64,000 bases of DNA from Bacteroidia bacterium (GTDB taxonomy: Bacteria > Bacteroidota > Bacteroidia > B-17B0 > Aurantibacillaceae): positions 22,871 through 86,870 of the forward strand of contig JAEUTQ010000018.1 of NCBI GenBank assembly GCA_016787445.1, read 5' to 3'. Every line of letters starts with the position of its first letter. The first letter of the stretch is position 1. The notes beneath the pieces are model-generated. The model was not told where the DNA came from and made no database searches. It saw nothing but the letters and a program-made list of their open reading frames with translations. Both the position numbers and the translations under genes were made by a program. Shown here one piece after another: positions 50,190 through 58,684 of the stretch.

Positions 50190-51962
50190 ATGGAAGTAAC
50201 CAGAGTATTTGACATCATAGACTTATATAAATCGAAATATAAAAAAGACGATTTATTGTGCGGTAAGAAAAATAAAGCATGGAAAAAATACAGCAGTAAC
50301 GACTTTATTGATTATTCCAATTGGGTAAGTTACGGGCTACTATCGCTTGGTATCAAAGAAGGTGACAAAGTGTCCATTGTTTCTAACAATCGTCCGGAAT
50401 GGATTTTTGCAGATTACGGTTGCCAGCAAATAAATGTGGTAACAGTTCCCATCTTCCCAACCTGCAGCAACAATGACTTAAAATTTATTTTGAATCATGC
50501 GGAAGTAAAAGCTGTATTTATATCCGATAAATCCATTTATGCTAAACTTGCCTCCATACAGGATGAAATTCCGAGTGTAAAAAACGTAATCAGTTTCGAT
50601 CATTTGGTTGGATTAATGAGCTTCCATGATTTTATTGAGCAGGGCAAAAAGAACGAACAAAAAGAAAAAGTAGAAAGCATAAAAAAGAGTATTAAACCAA
50701 GTGATTTATTAACTATACTTTACACTTCAGGAACAACTGGCACTCCAAAAGGCGTGATGTTATCGCACAGTAATTTGGTAGAGAATGTAAAAGCTTGTCA
50801 GGATATTGCTCCGTTTGCTCCATGGTGGAAAGCCCTTAGTTTTTTACCGCTGAATCACGTATATGAACGCATGCTCATTACACTTTATTTATTTGAAGGT
50901 ATCTCTGTTTATTTTGCGGAAGGATTTGAAACCATTGGCGATAATTTGAAAGAAGTACAACCTCAAGTGTTTGTTTCTGTTCCTCGCCTCATCGAACGTG
51001 TGTACGAAAAAATTACGGCTGCCGGTGAGAAATTAACGGGCTTCAAACGCAAAATGTTCGACTGGAGTATTGAGATTGCTGAGCAATATGACATAAAAGG
51101 CGGTAATGGATTCATGTATGAATTAAAACGCAAAATCGTTGATAAACTCGTCTACAAAAAATGGCGAGAAGCTGTTGGAGGAAAATTAATTTGCATGGCT
51201 TCCGGTGGTGCCGCATTAAATCCAAAATTAGAGCGCATCTTTTTGTGTGCCGGACTAAAAGTTTTACAAGGTTACGGATTAACCGAAACGTGTGTGGTAG
51301 TGAGCGTCAATCGCTTTGGTGAAGATAATATCCGAATCGGAAGTGTAGGTCCGGTGATTGACGGCGTAGAAGTAAAAATTGCGGAAGAAGACGGAGAAAT
51401 TTTAGTGAAGGGCCCGAGTGTAATGATGGGCTATTATAAAAACCCGGAAGCTACAGCAGAGGTGATGGACAAAGACGGATGGTTTCACACCGGTGATGTA
51501 GGAACTTTTATAGAAGGTCGTTTTTTAAAAATCACCGACCGCAAAAAAGAAATTTTCAAAACCAGCGCCGGAAAATACATTGCACCATTGGCCATTGAGA
51601 ATAAATTAAAAGAATGCCGTTTCATTGAGCAGTGCATGGTGGTTGGTGAAGGACAAAAATTTGCCTCCGCTTTATTAGTTCCAAACTTTGCCAACTTTAA
51701 AGATTACTGTAAAGGCTCGGGCATCGAATGGAAAAGTAATACCGAGATGGCTTCACACGAAGATTTAAAACGTTTAATAAACGAACATGTAAAGCAGGCC
51801 AACCGTACTTTAGCGCCTTACGAACAGCTCAAGCGTTGCGAGATTCTGAATGCAGAATGGAGCATCGACGGAGGTGAATTAACACCTAAACTCAGCTTGA
51901 AACGTAAAGTGATTAAGGAAAAATACAAAAGCGCTATTGAGAATATTTTTAGTGTGGATTGA
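50190..51962 (+). CDS. Long-chain fatty acid--CoA ligase (AMP-dependent synthetase)
   Basis: This 590-residue protein is an ANL-superfamily enzyme that activates carboxylic acids through an acyl-AMP. It has the P-loop-like TILYTSGTTGTPKGVMLSHSNL, LSFLPLNHVYERMLI, the aromatic-site GYGLTETCVVVSVNRFG, DGWFHTGDVGTF, and the hinge LKITDRKKEIFKTSAGKYIAP. The long-chain acyl-CoA synthetase (AMP-forming) type is the best match. It starts 128 bases from hldD, with its own promoter. Its closeness to the ammonia-lyase/ketosynthase group is suggestive but it is separated from that group by two minus-strand genes, so a role in fatty acid metabolism is the default. Confidence 0.9.
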   Translation: MEVTRVFDIIDLYKSKYKKDDLLCGKKNKAWKKYSSNDFIDYSNWVSYGLLSLGIKEGDKVSIVSNNRPEWIFADYGCQQINVVTVPIFPTCSNNDLKFILNHAEVKAVFISDKSIYAKLASIQDEIPSVKNVISFDHLVGLMSFHDFIEQGKKNEQKEKVESIKKSIKPSDLLTILYTSGTTGTPKGVMLSHSNLVENVKACQDIAPFAPWWKALSFLPLNHVYERMLITLYLFEGISVYFAEGFETIGDNLKEVQPQVFVSVPRLIERVYEKITAAGEKLTGFKRKMFDWSIEIAEQYDIKGGNGFMYELKRKIVDKLVYKKWREAVGGKLICMASGGAALNPKLERIFLCAGLKVLQGYGLTETCVVVSVNRFGEDNIRIGSVGPVIDGVEVKIAEEDGEILVKGPSVMMGYYKNPEATAEVMDKDGWFHTGDVGTFIEGRFLKITDRKKEIFKTSAGKYIAPLAIENKLKECRFIEQCMVVGEGQKFASALLVPNFANFKDYCKGSGIEWKSNTEMASHEDLKRLINEHVKQANRTLAPYEQLKRCEILNAEWSIDGGELTPKLSLKRKVIKEKYKSAIENIFSVD

Positions 51963-51967
51963 TTTAA

Positions 51968-52573
51968 CTAAATTTTTCTTTTTATCAGATAAGATAACTT
52001 TATAAAAACTCCAAATGGTTTTGTTTTAATATAATTGGCTTTCGACGCAGAAGGTCCGTCGACAGAAGACACTGTAAATAAATAATTATTTCCTATACCT
52101 GTGCTTGACAATGATACATCTAAACCAACGCAAAAATTCTTTTCTCTAAGCGGTTTAAAAAATGTTCCGGCATATACAATATGATCCAAGCCAGGCCAAA
52201 GTGGATAAACATAATAATAGCTAATTGTTTCTCCGTTTTCTTTTTTTAAATCAAACTTTTCATCACTGACCCATATTTTACCAAAGCCATACAATAAATG
52301 AGCAGACCACTTTTTTTTAAGGCTTGTTGTAAATCCTAAATTAATATGTATTTGGCTTTGAAGCCCAAAATTTGTACTTGGTGCAATTCCACCGTTAAGA
52401 TTAAACAATAATGGCTTATAATTTAAGTAGTAGTGCGCGTTAACTTCAATTCCAGGTTTTGTAACATATCCAAAAATAGAAGGACCGGAGTCAATGCCAA
52501 CGATATGATTAACTTGACCTAAAAGTGTAAAAACGAATAGTGTAAATATTTTAAAGAAAATTAATTTTCTCAC
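51968..52573 (-). CDS. Small exported envelope protein of unknown function
   Basis: I do not recognise this protein of 201 residues. It starts with a signal peptide-like segment (RKLIFFKIFTLFVFTLLGQ). The rest has alternating strands (PGIEVNAHYYLNYKPLLFNLNGGI, LQSQIHINLGFTTSLKKKWSAHLLYGFGKIWV), suggesting a small barrel or beta-sandwich. The frame contains no ATG at all. The possible starts are GTG at 52573 (chosen, as it places MRK before the hydrophobic segment) and TTG at 52579, because an in-frame stop lies just upstream. It is convergent with the acyl-CoA ligase gene (5-base gap). Confidence 0.65.
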   Translation of the reverse strand: MRKLIFFKIFTLFVFTLLGQVNHIVGIDSGPSIFGYVTKPGIEVNAHYYLNYKPLLFNLNGGIAPSTNFGLQSQIHINLGFTTSLKKKWSAHLLYGFGKIWVSDEKFDLKKENGETISYYYVYPLWPGLDHIVYAGTFFKPLREKNFCVGLDVSLSSTGIGNNYLFTVSSVDGPSASKANYIKTKPFGVFIKLSYLIKRKI

Positions 52574-52620
52574 TACCAATTAAACGTTCATTTGAACGCT
52601 TAATTAAATATAGTAATTTT

Positions 52621-53688
52621 TTACTTCTTCACACACACTTGAATCGTGTGGCTAATCCCCACATTATCTGTTTCCTCAAGAATTTTAAAGCCGGCTTTAT
52701 CAATAAGTTTATTAAACACAGCTGAATCATACATCTGACTATTGCCATTGGCGATATTGGTAAAGTATAAAGAAGTCATCTGTAAACTGAATGCCGCCGT
52801 CTTAAATCGCTGACGATCCCAGAAGGTTTCCATAATGTAAACCATACCGTTTTCGTTTAAAGCTTCGTGACAACGTTTTAAAATGCTCACGATTTCATCT
52901 TCACTAAAGCAATCTAAAAACTGACTCATCCAAATAATATCAGCGCCTTTCGGGAATTTCTGAGAGTCGTCCAAAATATTTATTTCATGGAAATTGGCTC
53001 TATCAATATGACCCGCCGCTTCAATATTTTTCTTTGCCATATTAAGCTGTCCCGGCAAATCCAAAATAGTCATTTTAACATTCGGGTCATAACCCAAACA
53101 TTTCAGAGTAAACTTTCCGGTATTGCCGCCAATATCTAAAATATGTTTTGGCTTGTGCTTAAATAAAATCGGTAATACTTGCGGGAAAGAACCATCACTG
53201 TAAAAATGATCGAAAGCAAACCAACTCTTTTGCGCTTTAGATGGTAAATGCGCTAAAGCCTCATAGACAGTTTTCCATTTACCAAAAACTTCCAGTCCGG
53301 TTGGTTTTGTTTTTTTAATACTCTCCTGTAAAGTAAACATCCCCTCATAACACACATCCTGTGTAAAATCCATATTTACTTTGGTCATTGCATCGTTCAA
53401 GATAAAATAACCGGTTTTGGTGAGGTGATAAACACCCTTATTAACAGTTAACAAACCAATGCCAAGGCCAGCCTCAACCAATACACGAACACCATACTCA
53501 GGCAGGTTCGTTTTTTTTACTATTTGGTCTAATGTTAAACCCTCCGTTTTAGCCGCCTCTACAGCCTCTAATATCCCTAAATCGCGTAAAGCCAATGAGG
53601 CTTGAAATACGATGGGTGCAAATGCAATCCACTGCGCTGATTTAATCGCTTCGATTGCTGTTTTGGTATCCTTCTCAAAAAAATTCAT
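52621..53688 (-). CDS. Class I SAM-dependent O-methyltransferase (acetylserotonin OMT-like)
   Basis: The 355-residue protein has an N-terminal winged-helix dimerisation domain (LGILEAVEAAKTEGLTLDQIVKKTNLPEYGVRVLVEAGLG) and a C-terminal Rossmann methyltransferase domain. SAM motif I is HILDIGGNTGKFTLKCL, the later acidic loop is MTILDLPGQL, and IIWMSQFLDCFSEDEIVSIL precedes the catalytic region. Small-molecule OMTs of this type methylate phenolic hydroxyls. The gene is divergent from the aromatic ammonia-lyase operon, so methylation of a flexirubin aryl ring is a reasonable inference. A TATATTTG element lies at 53711-53718. The substrate has not been read from sequence. Confidence 0.87.
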   Translation of the reverse strand: MNFFEKDTKTAIEAIKSAQWIAFAPIVFQASLALRDLGILEAVEAAKTEGLTLDQIVKKTNLPEYGVRVLVEAGLGIGLLTVNKGVYHLTKTGYFILNDAMTKVNMDFTQDVCYEGMFTLQESIKKTKPTGLEVFGKWKTVYEALAHLPSKAQKSWFAFDHFYSDGSFPQVLPILFKHKPKHILDIGGNTGKFTLKCLGYDPNVKMTILDLPGQLNMAKKNIEAAGHIDRANFHEINILDDSQKFPKGADIIWMSQFLDCFSEDEIVSILKRCHEALNENGMVYIMETFWDRQRFKTAAFSLQMTSLYFTNIANGNSQMYDSAVFNKLIDKAGFKILEETDNVGISHTIQVCVKK

Positions 53689-53710
53689 ACAAATTATACT
53701 GCTAAAAAAA

Positions 53711-53718
53711 CAAATATA
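53711..53718 (-). promoter_or_regulatory. -7 promoter element for the methyltransferase gene
   Basis: The minus strand reads TATATTTG (TAnnTTTG), 22 bases before the ATG at 53688. The divergent ammonia-lyase gene has only imperfect candidates (TATATTTC at 53783-53790). Confidence 0.45.
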
Positions 53719-53823
53719 CGGTTCAAAAGTTACATATCTAAATTGTTCTAAAATTATAAAAAATACCCTCCGCCACTTATTTTATATTTCTAAGTAAAAT
53801 TGTATTATTACAGTTGATTTTTT

Positions 53824-55362
53824 ATGGTAAAGATAGGCGACAAAAAAATTTCGGCCGACGATTTTTATAAGGTTCTGATAAACAACTTACAATTAGATTT
53901 AGACGAAGAGTCTATTCGTAAATTGTACCGTAGTTTCTACTTTTTAAAAGAGTTCACACGCGAAAAACTAATCTATGGTATTAATACCGGTTTTGGCCCT
54001 ATGGCTCAATACCGCATTAATCACGGCGATCAAATTAAACTTCAGTATAATCTTATTCGCAGTCACTGTTCAGGTGCCGGTAATCCCATTCCTGAATTAG
54101 ACTGCAAAGCCGTTATGCTGGCGCGTTTAAACACCTTGTTACAAGGCTATGCCGGTATTCATCCTGATACCCTGGTATTGATAAAAACTTTAATCAATAA
54201 AAATATTTCACCAGTTATTTATGAGCATGGCGGACTAGGTGCCAGCGGAGATTTAGTACAATTAGCCCACTTAGCTCTCACTTTAATTGGTGAAGGCGAA
54301 GTGTATTACCACGGAAAAATCACTTCTACGAAAGAGGTTTTTGAAAAAGAAAACATCAAGCCAATGGAAATTCACATTCGTGAAGGATTGGCCTTGATGA
54401 ATGGAACCTCAGCCATGAGCGGTATTGGAGTACTAAACGTTATTTACGCCGAGAATCTGGTGAACTGGTCGGTAATGGCTTCATCTGCCATTATGGAAAT
54501 TGTTCGAAGCTTTGATGATCATTACTCTACTCCATTGAATGAAGTGAAGCATCACTACGGACAAAACGCAGTTGCAAAAGCGATACAGAATGCATTAGCG
54601 GATAGTAAACTGGTAAAGAAACGCGAAGAGCATCACTATAATCAAAAGGTGGAAGTAGATGTGTTGGTGGAAAAAATGCAGGAGTATTACTCCATTCGTT
54701 GTGTACCACAAATTGCCGGACCTATAGTTGACACTATCAATTACGCTAAAGAAGTTTTAATTAACGAAATCAACTCGGCAAATGATAATCCGATTGTAGA
54801 CTGGGAACGTAAAAACGTGTATCACGGTGGTAATTTCCATGGCGATTATGTATCCTTGGAAATGGATAAATTAAAAATTGCCGTTACAAAATTATCCATG
54901 TTGGCAGAGCGTCAGTTAAACTTTTTACTGAACGACAAACTCAATAATATTTTACCTCCATTTGTAAATCACGGTACACTTGGATTAAACTTAGGCATGC
55001 AAGGCGTTCAATTTACGGCTACCTCAACAACTGCCGAAAATCAAATGTTAAGTAACCCAATGTATGTGCACAGTATTCCAAGCAATAACGACAATCAGGA
55101 TATTGTAAGCATGGGTTCTAATGCAGCCTTGATTTGTAAAAAAGTTATTTTAAACAGCTATGAAGTTTTAGCTATTGAGTGGATGACTATTTTACAAGCG
55201 ATTGATTATTTAAAAATTCAAGATCAGCTTTCTTCCAAAACAAAAGACGCTTACGATAACTTACGTAAAGTGTTTCCTTGCTTTAAGGATGATTCCATCA
55301 AGTACAAAGATGTGAAAGCGGTTAGAGATTATATTTTTTACAACCATATAGAAGTATTATAA
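53824..55362 (+). CDS. Aromatic amino acid ammonia-lyase (probably tyrosine)
   Basis: The 512-residue enzyme removes ammonia from an aromatic amino acid. The MIO cofactor triad ASG is at residues 140-142 (GGLGASGDLVQLAHLAL). INTGFGPMAQYRI, LIRSHCSGAG (His81), GLALMNGTSAMSGIG, NSANDNPIVDW and FTATSTTAENQMLSNP follow in family order. The sequence strongly resembles the Flavobacterium johnsoniae tyrosine ammonia-lyase as I remember it, including the RSH selectivity segment. With FabG, ketosynthase and ACP genes downstream, formation of 4-hydroxycinnamate as an aryl polyene starter is likely. Histidine ammonia-lyase is the alternative, but no hut gene is adjacent. One base separates it from fabG. 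Confidence 0.88.
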   Translation: MVKIGDKKISADDFYKVLINNLQLDLDEESIRKLYRSFYFLKEFTREKLIYGINTGFGPMAQYRINHGDQIKLQYNLIRSHCSGAGNPIPELDCKAVMLARLNTLLQGYAGIHPDTLVLIKTLINKNISPVIYEHGGLGASGDLVQLAHLALTLIGEGEVYYHGKITSTKEVFEKENIKPMEIHIREGLALMNGTSAMSGIGVLNVIYAENLVNWSVMASSAIMEIVRSFDDHYSTPLNEVKHHYGQNAVAKAIQNALADSKLVKKREEHHYNQKVEVDVLVEKMQEYYSIRCVPQIAGPIVDTINYAKEVLINEINSANDNPIVDWERKNVYHGGNFHGDYVSLEMDKLKIAVTKLSMLAERQLNFLLNDKLNNILPPFVNHGTLGLNLGMQGVQFTATSTTAENQMLSNPMYVHSIPSNNDNQDIVSMGSNAALICKKVILNSYEVLAIEWMTILQAIDYLKIQDQLSSKTKDAYDNLRKVFPCFKDDSIKYKDVKAVRDYIFYNHIEVL

Positions 55363-55363
55363 A

Positions 55364-56092
55364 ATGAATTACGCACTGGTAACCGGAGGATCAAGAGGAA
55401 TTGGTAAAGCTGTTTGCATTAAACTCGCTGAAATGGGTCACAATGTAATTATCAATTACACTTCCAATGAAGAAGAAGCTAAAAAAACACAAGAAGCTGT
55501 AAAGGCAAAAGGCGTTGATGCCATTATCATGAAATTTGATGTTGGCAATATTGAGCAAGTAGATAACACGCTTGGCAAATGGATGGAAGATAATAAGGAC
55601 AAAAACATTTCCGTATTGGTAAACAACGCAGGAATTCGCCGCGATAATTTGTTAGTGTTTATTAATCCTGAAGATTGGCATAAAGTAATGAATATCGCTG
55701 TAGATGGATTTTATAATGTAACGCGTTTAGTTTGCAAACAAATGTTGAGCAAACGTAAAGGCCGCATTATAAACATGGTTTCATTGTCGGGATTAAAAGG
55801 CATGGCTGGACAAACCAATTATTCAGCTTCCAAAGGCGCGGTAATTTCTGCAACTAAAGCATTAGCACAGGAAGTTGGTAAACGTGGCATCACTGTCAAT
55901 GCTGTTGCTCCGGGTTTTATTAAAACCGATATGACAACAGATATTCCGGAAGATCAATTCAAAGCTATGATTCCTTTGAATCGTTTTGGCGAAGCAGAAG
56001 AAGTAGCCGGTGTAGTTGGATTTTTAGTTTCAGATGCTGCATCTTATGTAACCGGACAAGTTATTTCAGTTAACGGAGGATTATATACCTAA
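55364..56092 (+). CDS. 3-oxoacyl-ACP reductase FabG-like
   Basis: The 242-residue protein is a classical SDR. TGGSRGIGKAV is the cofactor motif, VLVNNAGIRRDNL the structural motif, and the catalytic set is Ser140, Tyr153 and Lys157 in INMVSLSGLKGMAGQTNYSASKGAV. The ending ASYVTGQVISVNGGLYT is typical of FabG. It reduces the beta-keto group during chain extension. The start lies one base after the ammonia-lyase stop, and a ketosynthase and ACP follow, so it is more likely a pigment-pathway reductase than the housekeeping FabG. Confidence 0.93.
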   Translation: MNYALVTGGSRGIGKAVCIKLAEMGHNVIINYTSNEEEAKKTQEAVKAKGVDAIIMKFDVGNIEQVDNTLGKWMEDNKDKNISVLVNNAGIRRDNLLVFINPEDWHKVMNIAVDGFYNVTRLVCKQMLSKRKGRIINMVSLSGLKGMAGQTNYSASKGAVISATKALAQEVGKRGITVNAVAPGFIKTDMTTDIPEDQFKAMIPLNRFGEAEEVAGVVGFLVSDAASYVTGQVISVNGGLYT

Positions 56093-56123
56093 TAAAAAAC
56101 ATATTCTAAAATTCAATAATTAA

Positions 56124-57341
56124 ATGAACCGAGTTGTCATAACAGGAATGGGCGCATGGTCTTGCTTAGGCAAGAATTTAGATGAAGTAAAAAATTCTTT
56201 GTTTGAAGGGAAATCCGGTATTTTTCTGGATGAATCACGAAAAGAATTAGGATACCGTTCGTCTTTAACAGGAAAATTGGAACGTCCGCAATTAAAAGGA
56301 TTGCTCGACCGCCGTCAGCGTGTTGGTATGGGCGAACCTGCTGAGTATGCTTACATGGCAACCGCGGAAGCGCTTAAATTGGCCGGTATTGAGATGGATT
56401 TTTTTGATAAAAATGAAGTTGGAATTATTTACGGAAATGATAGCGTAGCCGGTTCAACTATTGAGGCAACCGACACCATTCGCGCTAAAAAAGACACGAC
56501 ACTTTTAGGTTCCGGTGCAATTTTTCAAACAATGAATTGTACCGTTACTATGAACCTTTCTACCATTTACAAATTAAAAGGTATTAATTATACGCTTGCG
56601 GCAGCCTGCGCCAGCGGTTCGCATTCCATAGGCATGGGATACCTTATGATTAAATGGGGCTTACAACAACAAGTTATCTGCGGTGGCGCACAAGAAGTCA
56701 ATAAATATACATTCGGTGCTTTCGACGGATTAAGCGCGTTTTCAGCAAGAGAAAGCGAACCTACTAAAGCTTCTCGTCCGTTTGACAGAGACCGAGACGG
56801 TTTAGTTCCAAGTGGTGGAGCTGCTACAGTTATTTTAGAGAGTTTAGAATCGGCGCAAAAGCGTGGTGCAAAAATTCTGGCTGAAGTAGTTGGTTATGGA
56901 TTTTCATCTAACGGTGATCACATCTCCAACTCGAGTGTTGACGGACAAATGCGTTCGTTAAACATGGCGATGAAAGATTCAGGCTTATCTGTTACCGATA
57001 TCGATTACATAAATGCGCACGCTACTTCAACCCCCGGTGGTGATAAAGTAGAAGCTCAGGCATTGTATCAAATTTTTGGAAGTAAAACACCGGTAAGCTC
57101 CACTAAATCAATGACCGGACACGAATGTTGGATGGCAGGCGCGAGTGAAATTGTGTATTCCTTACTCATGATGCAAAATGGCTTTATCGCTCCAAACATC
57201 AATTTTGAGAATCCGGACGAAGACTCTGCCAAGCTTAATATTGTGGCTAAAACCCAACAAAAAGAGCTAAATACCATATTATCAAACAGTTTTGGCTTTG
57301 GCGGCACTAATTCTACCTTGATAATTAAGAAATTTATTTAA
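56124..57341 (+). CDS. Beta-ketoacyl-ACP synthase II-type (FabF-like)
   Basis: The 405-residue enzyme carries out Claisen condensation for chain extension. The nucleophile is Cys162 in LAAACASGSHSIGMGYLMI. The two catalytic His are in NAHATSTPGGDKVEAQ and MTGHECWMAGASEI. The ending ILSNSFGFGGTNSTLIIKKF is family-typical. It is an active ketosynthase, not a chain-length factor, because the Cys is kept. No partner lacking the Cys is present in this window, which matters since aryl polyene systems normally need one. It lies 31 bases after fabG and 24 bases before the ACP gene. Confidence 0.92.
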   Translation: MNRVVITGMGAWSCLGKNLDEVKNSLFEGKSGIFLDESRKELGYRSSLTGKLERPQLKGLLDRRQRVGMGEPAEYAYMATAEALKLAGIEMDFFDKNEVGIIYGNDSVAGSTIEATDTIRAKKDTTLLGSGAIFQTMNCTVTMNLSTIYKLKGINYTLAAACASGSHSIGMGYLMIKWGLQQQVICGGAQEVNKYTFGAFDGLSAFSARESEPTKASRPFDRDRDGLVPSGGAATVILESLESAQKRGAKILAEVVGYGFSSNGDHISNSSVDGQMRSLNMAMKDSGLSVTDIDYINAHATSTPGGDKVEAQALYQIFGSKTPVSSTKSMTGHECWMAGASEIVYSLLMMQNGFIAPNINFENPDEDSAKLNIVAKTQQKELNTILSNSFGFGGTNSTLIIKKFI

Positions 57342-57365
57342 ATTTGCCCTTTATTCAACATTACC

Positions 57366-57626
57366 ATGACCAAAGAAGAGATTATTTCGAAGTGTAACGA
57401 GTTTTTTGTAGAAGAATTTGAGGTAGACGGTTCTAAAATCAGTCTTGAGGCAAACTTACGTGAAACCCTTGATTTAGACAGTCTTGACTACGTTGATTTA
57501 GTGGTAGTAATTGAAAGTAATTTCGGTTTTAAAGTAAAAGGCGAAGATTTCGTTAACATTAACACCTTCGACGATTTTTATAACTATTGTTATAATAAGA
57601 TCCAGGAAAAAGCCCAAATGGCTTAA
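57366..57626 (+). CDS. Acyl carrier protein
   Basis: This 86-residue protein has the four-helix ACP pattern with the phosphopantetheine-attachment Ser39 in LDLDSLDYVDLVVVIE. The acidic composition and the phrase FGFKVKGEDFVNINTFDDFYNYCYNKIQ at the end are typical of dedicated ACPs in aryl polyene or flexirubin clusters. It would carry the growing chain for the adjacent ketosynthase and reductase. It starts 24 bases after the ketosynthase gene and is followed by the acyltransferase gene after a 34-base gap that holds a small hairpin. Confidence 0.92.
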   Translation: MTKEEIISKCNEFFVEEFEVDGSKISLEANLRETLDLDSLDYVDLVVVIESNFGFKVKGEDFVNINTFDDFYNYCYNKIQEKAQMA

Positions 57627-57634
57627 ACCTTAAC

Positions 57635-57657
57635 TATCCTTAATTGTTGTAAGGATA
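57635..57657 (+). promoter_or_regulatory. Hairpin at the start of the acyltransferase gene
   Basis: TATCCTT (57635-57641) pairs with AAGGATA (57651-57657) around a nine-base loop, and the ATG follows three bases later at 57661. It is too weak and lacks the T run of a terminator. Confidence 0.35.
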
Positions 57658-57660
57658 ACC

Positions 57661-58566
57661 ATGAAAAATCAAGCTGCACAGTGGGACGGTCAATCAAAAG
57701 CCAAAATTTTAGGTTATAAGATTTTTGTTGGCATTTTAAACACCGTTGGTTTAGGTCCTGCTTATTTTTTATTGCGCTTTGTTTCTTTCTATTATTTTCT
57801 CTTCAGTAAGCCTAACCGTTACGTGCGTGAGTATTTCATTAGAGCTCATCATTACAGTAAATGGAAAGCATTCTGGGCTGTTTACAAAAACAATTACATA
57901 TTCGGACAAACCATTTTGGATAAGGTGGCGCAAATGGCCGGCGTAAAAACAAATTTTGAATTTATACATGAAGGCGGCGAGGTTTTAGATAAAATCGCTG
58001 CACTCGGTAAAGGAGGAATTTTAGTCAGCGCCCATACAGGAAACTGGGAAATTGCCGGACAGGGATTAAACCGCTTAAATACCACATTCAATATTTTGAT
58101 GTATGAAAATGAAAAAGCAAACATCAAAGAATACATGAATGATGTGATGAAGAAAAAGAAGATTAATGTTATCGCAATTAACGAGGAAACAAAAAGTCAT
58201 ATCATCGAACTTCATAAAGCTTTTTCCAATAACGAACTGTTAGTAATGCACGGTGACAGATTCAGGGAAGGTACAAAAACACTGACTGCCGATTTCTTCG
58301 GACACCCTGCAAGATTTCCGGCAGGACCTTTCATTATGGCTGCAAAATTCGGTGTTCCATTATGCATAGTTTTTGCCAATAAATCCGATAGTAAAACGTA
58401 TCATTTCTATTCCACGGAACCTATAGAAGTTCCTCGCGCTCGAGGAGAAAAAGAAGTGGAGGCAGCCTGTCAGAAAATGCTGCAACGCTATGTACATGAG
58501 TTGGAGGAGCGTATAAAAAAATACCCGCATCAGTGGTTCAACTACTACGACTTCTGGGCTCAATAA
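57661..58566 (+). CDS. LPLAT-like lipid A acyltransferase-family protein
   Basis: The 301-residue protein belongs to the lysophospholipid/lipid A acyltransferase superfamily. It has the catalytic HTGNWE motif (GGILVSAHTGNWEIAGQGL), a later VMHGDRFREGTKT and the segment PARFPAGPFIMAAKFGVPL. One hydrophobic segment near the N-terminus (TVGLGPAYFLLRFVSFYYFLF) anchors it to the inner membrane. In aryl polyene and flexirubin clusters such enzymes attach the finished chain to a lipid, which suits this context. Its start is preceded three bases upstream by a 7-bp hairpin (57635-57657). Confidence 0.88.
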   Translation: MKNQAAQWDGQSKAKILGYKIFVGILNTVGLGPAYFLLRFVSFYYFLFSKPNRYVREYFIRAHHYSKWKAFWAVYKNNYIFGQTILDKVAQMAGVKTNFEFIHEGGEVLDKIAALGKGGILVSAHTGNWEIAGQGLNRLNTTFNILMYENEKANIKEYMNDVMKKKKINVIAINEETKSHIIELHKAFSNNELLVMHGDRFREGTKTLTADFFGHPARFPAGPFIMAAKFGVPLCIVFANKSDSKTYHFYSTEPIEVPRARGEKEVEAACQKMLQRYVHELEERIKKYPHQWFNYYDFWAQ

Positions 58567-58648
58567 TTTTTAAAATTCCATTCGGTAAATACGATATTTT
58601 TTGTTTTATTTGTTAGGCAAAAAAAGGCCTTGCCAATGTGTAGGTCGT

Positions 58649-58656
58649 TAATTTTG
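58649..58656 (+). promoter_or_regulatory. -7 promoter element for the transhydrogenase operon
   Basis: TAATTTTG matches TAnnTTTG, 28 bases before the pntA ATG at 58685. A possible -33 TTG lies at 58630-58632 (16-base spacing, slightly short). Confidence 0.5.
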
Positions 58657-58684
58657 CTAATTGTTTCACTAAATTTTTATCTAC

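Noticed and set aside
52583..52600. CGTTC/GAACG hairpin before the methionine-free protein gene as an operator
   Set aside because: The paired stem is only five bases with a mismatch beyond it; not enough to claim a regulatory site.
58616..58634. GGCAA/TTGCC inverted repeat upstream of pntA as a terminator
   Set aside because: Only five base pairs, no T run, and it overlaps the possible -33 region. It is more likely chance.
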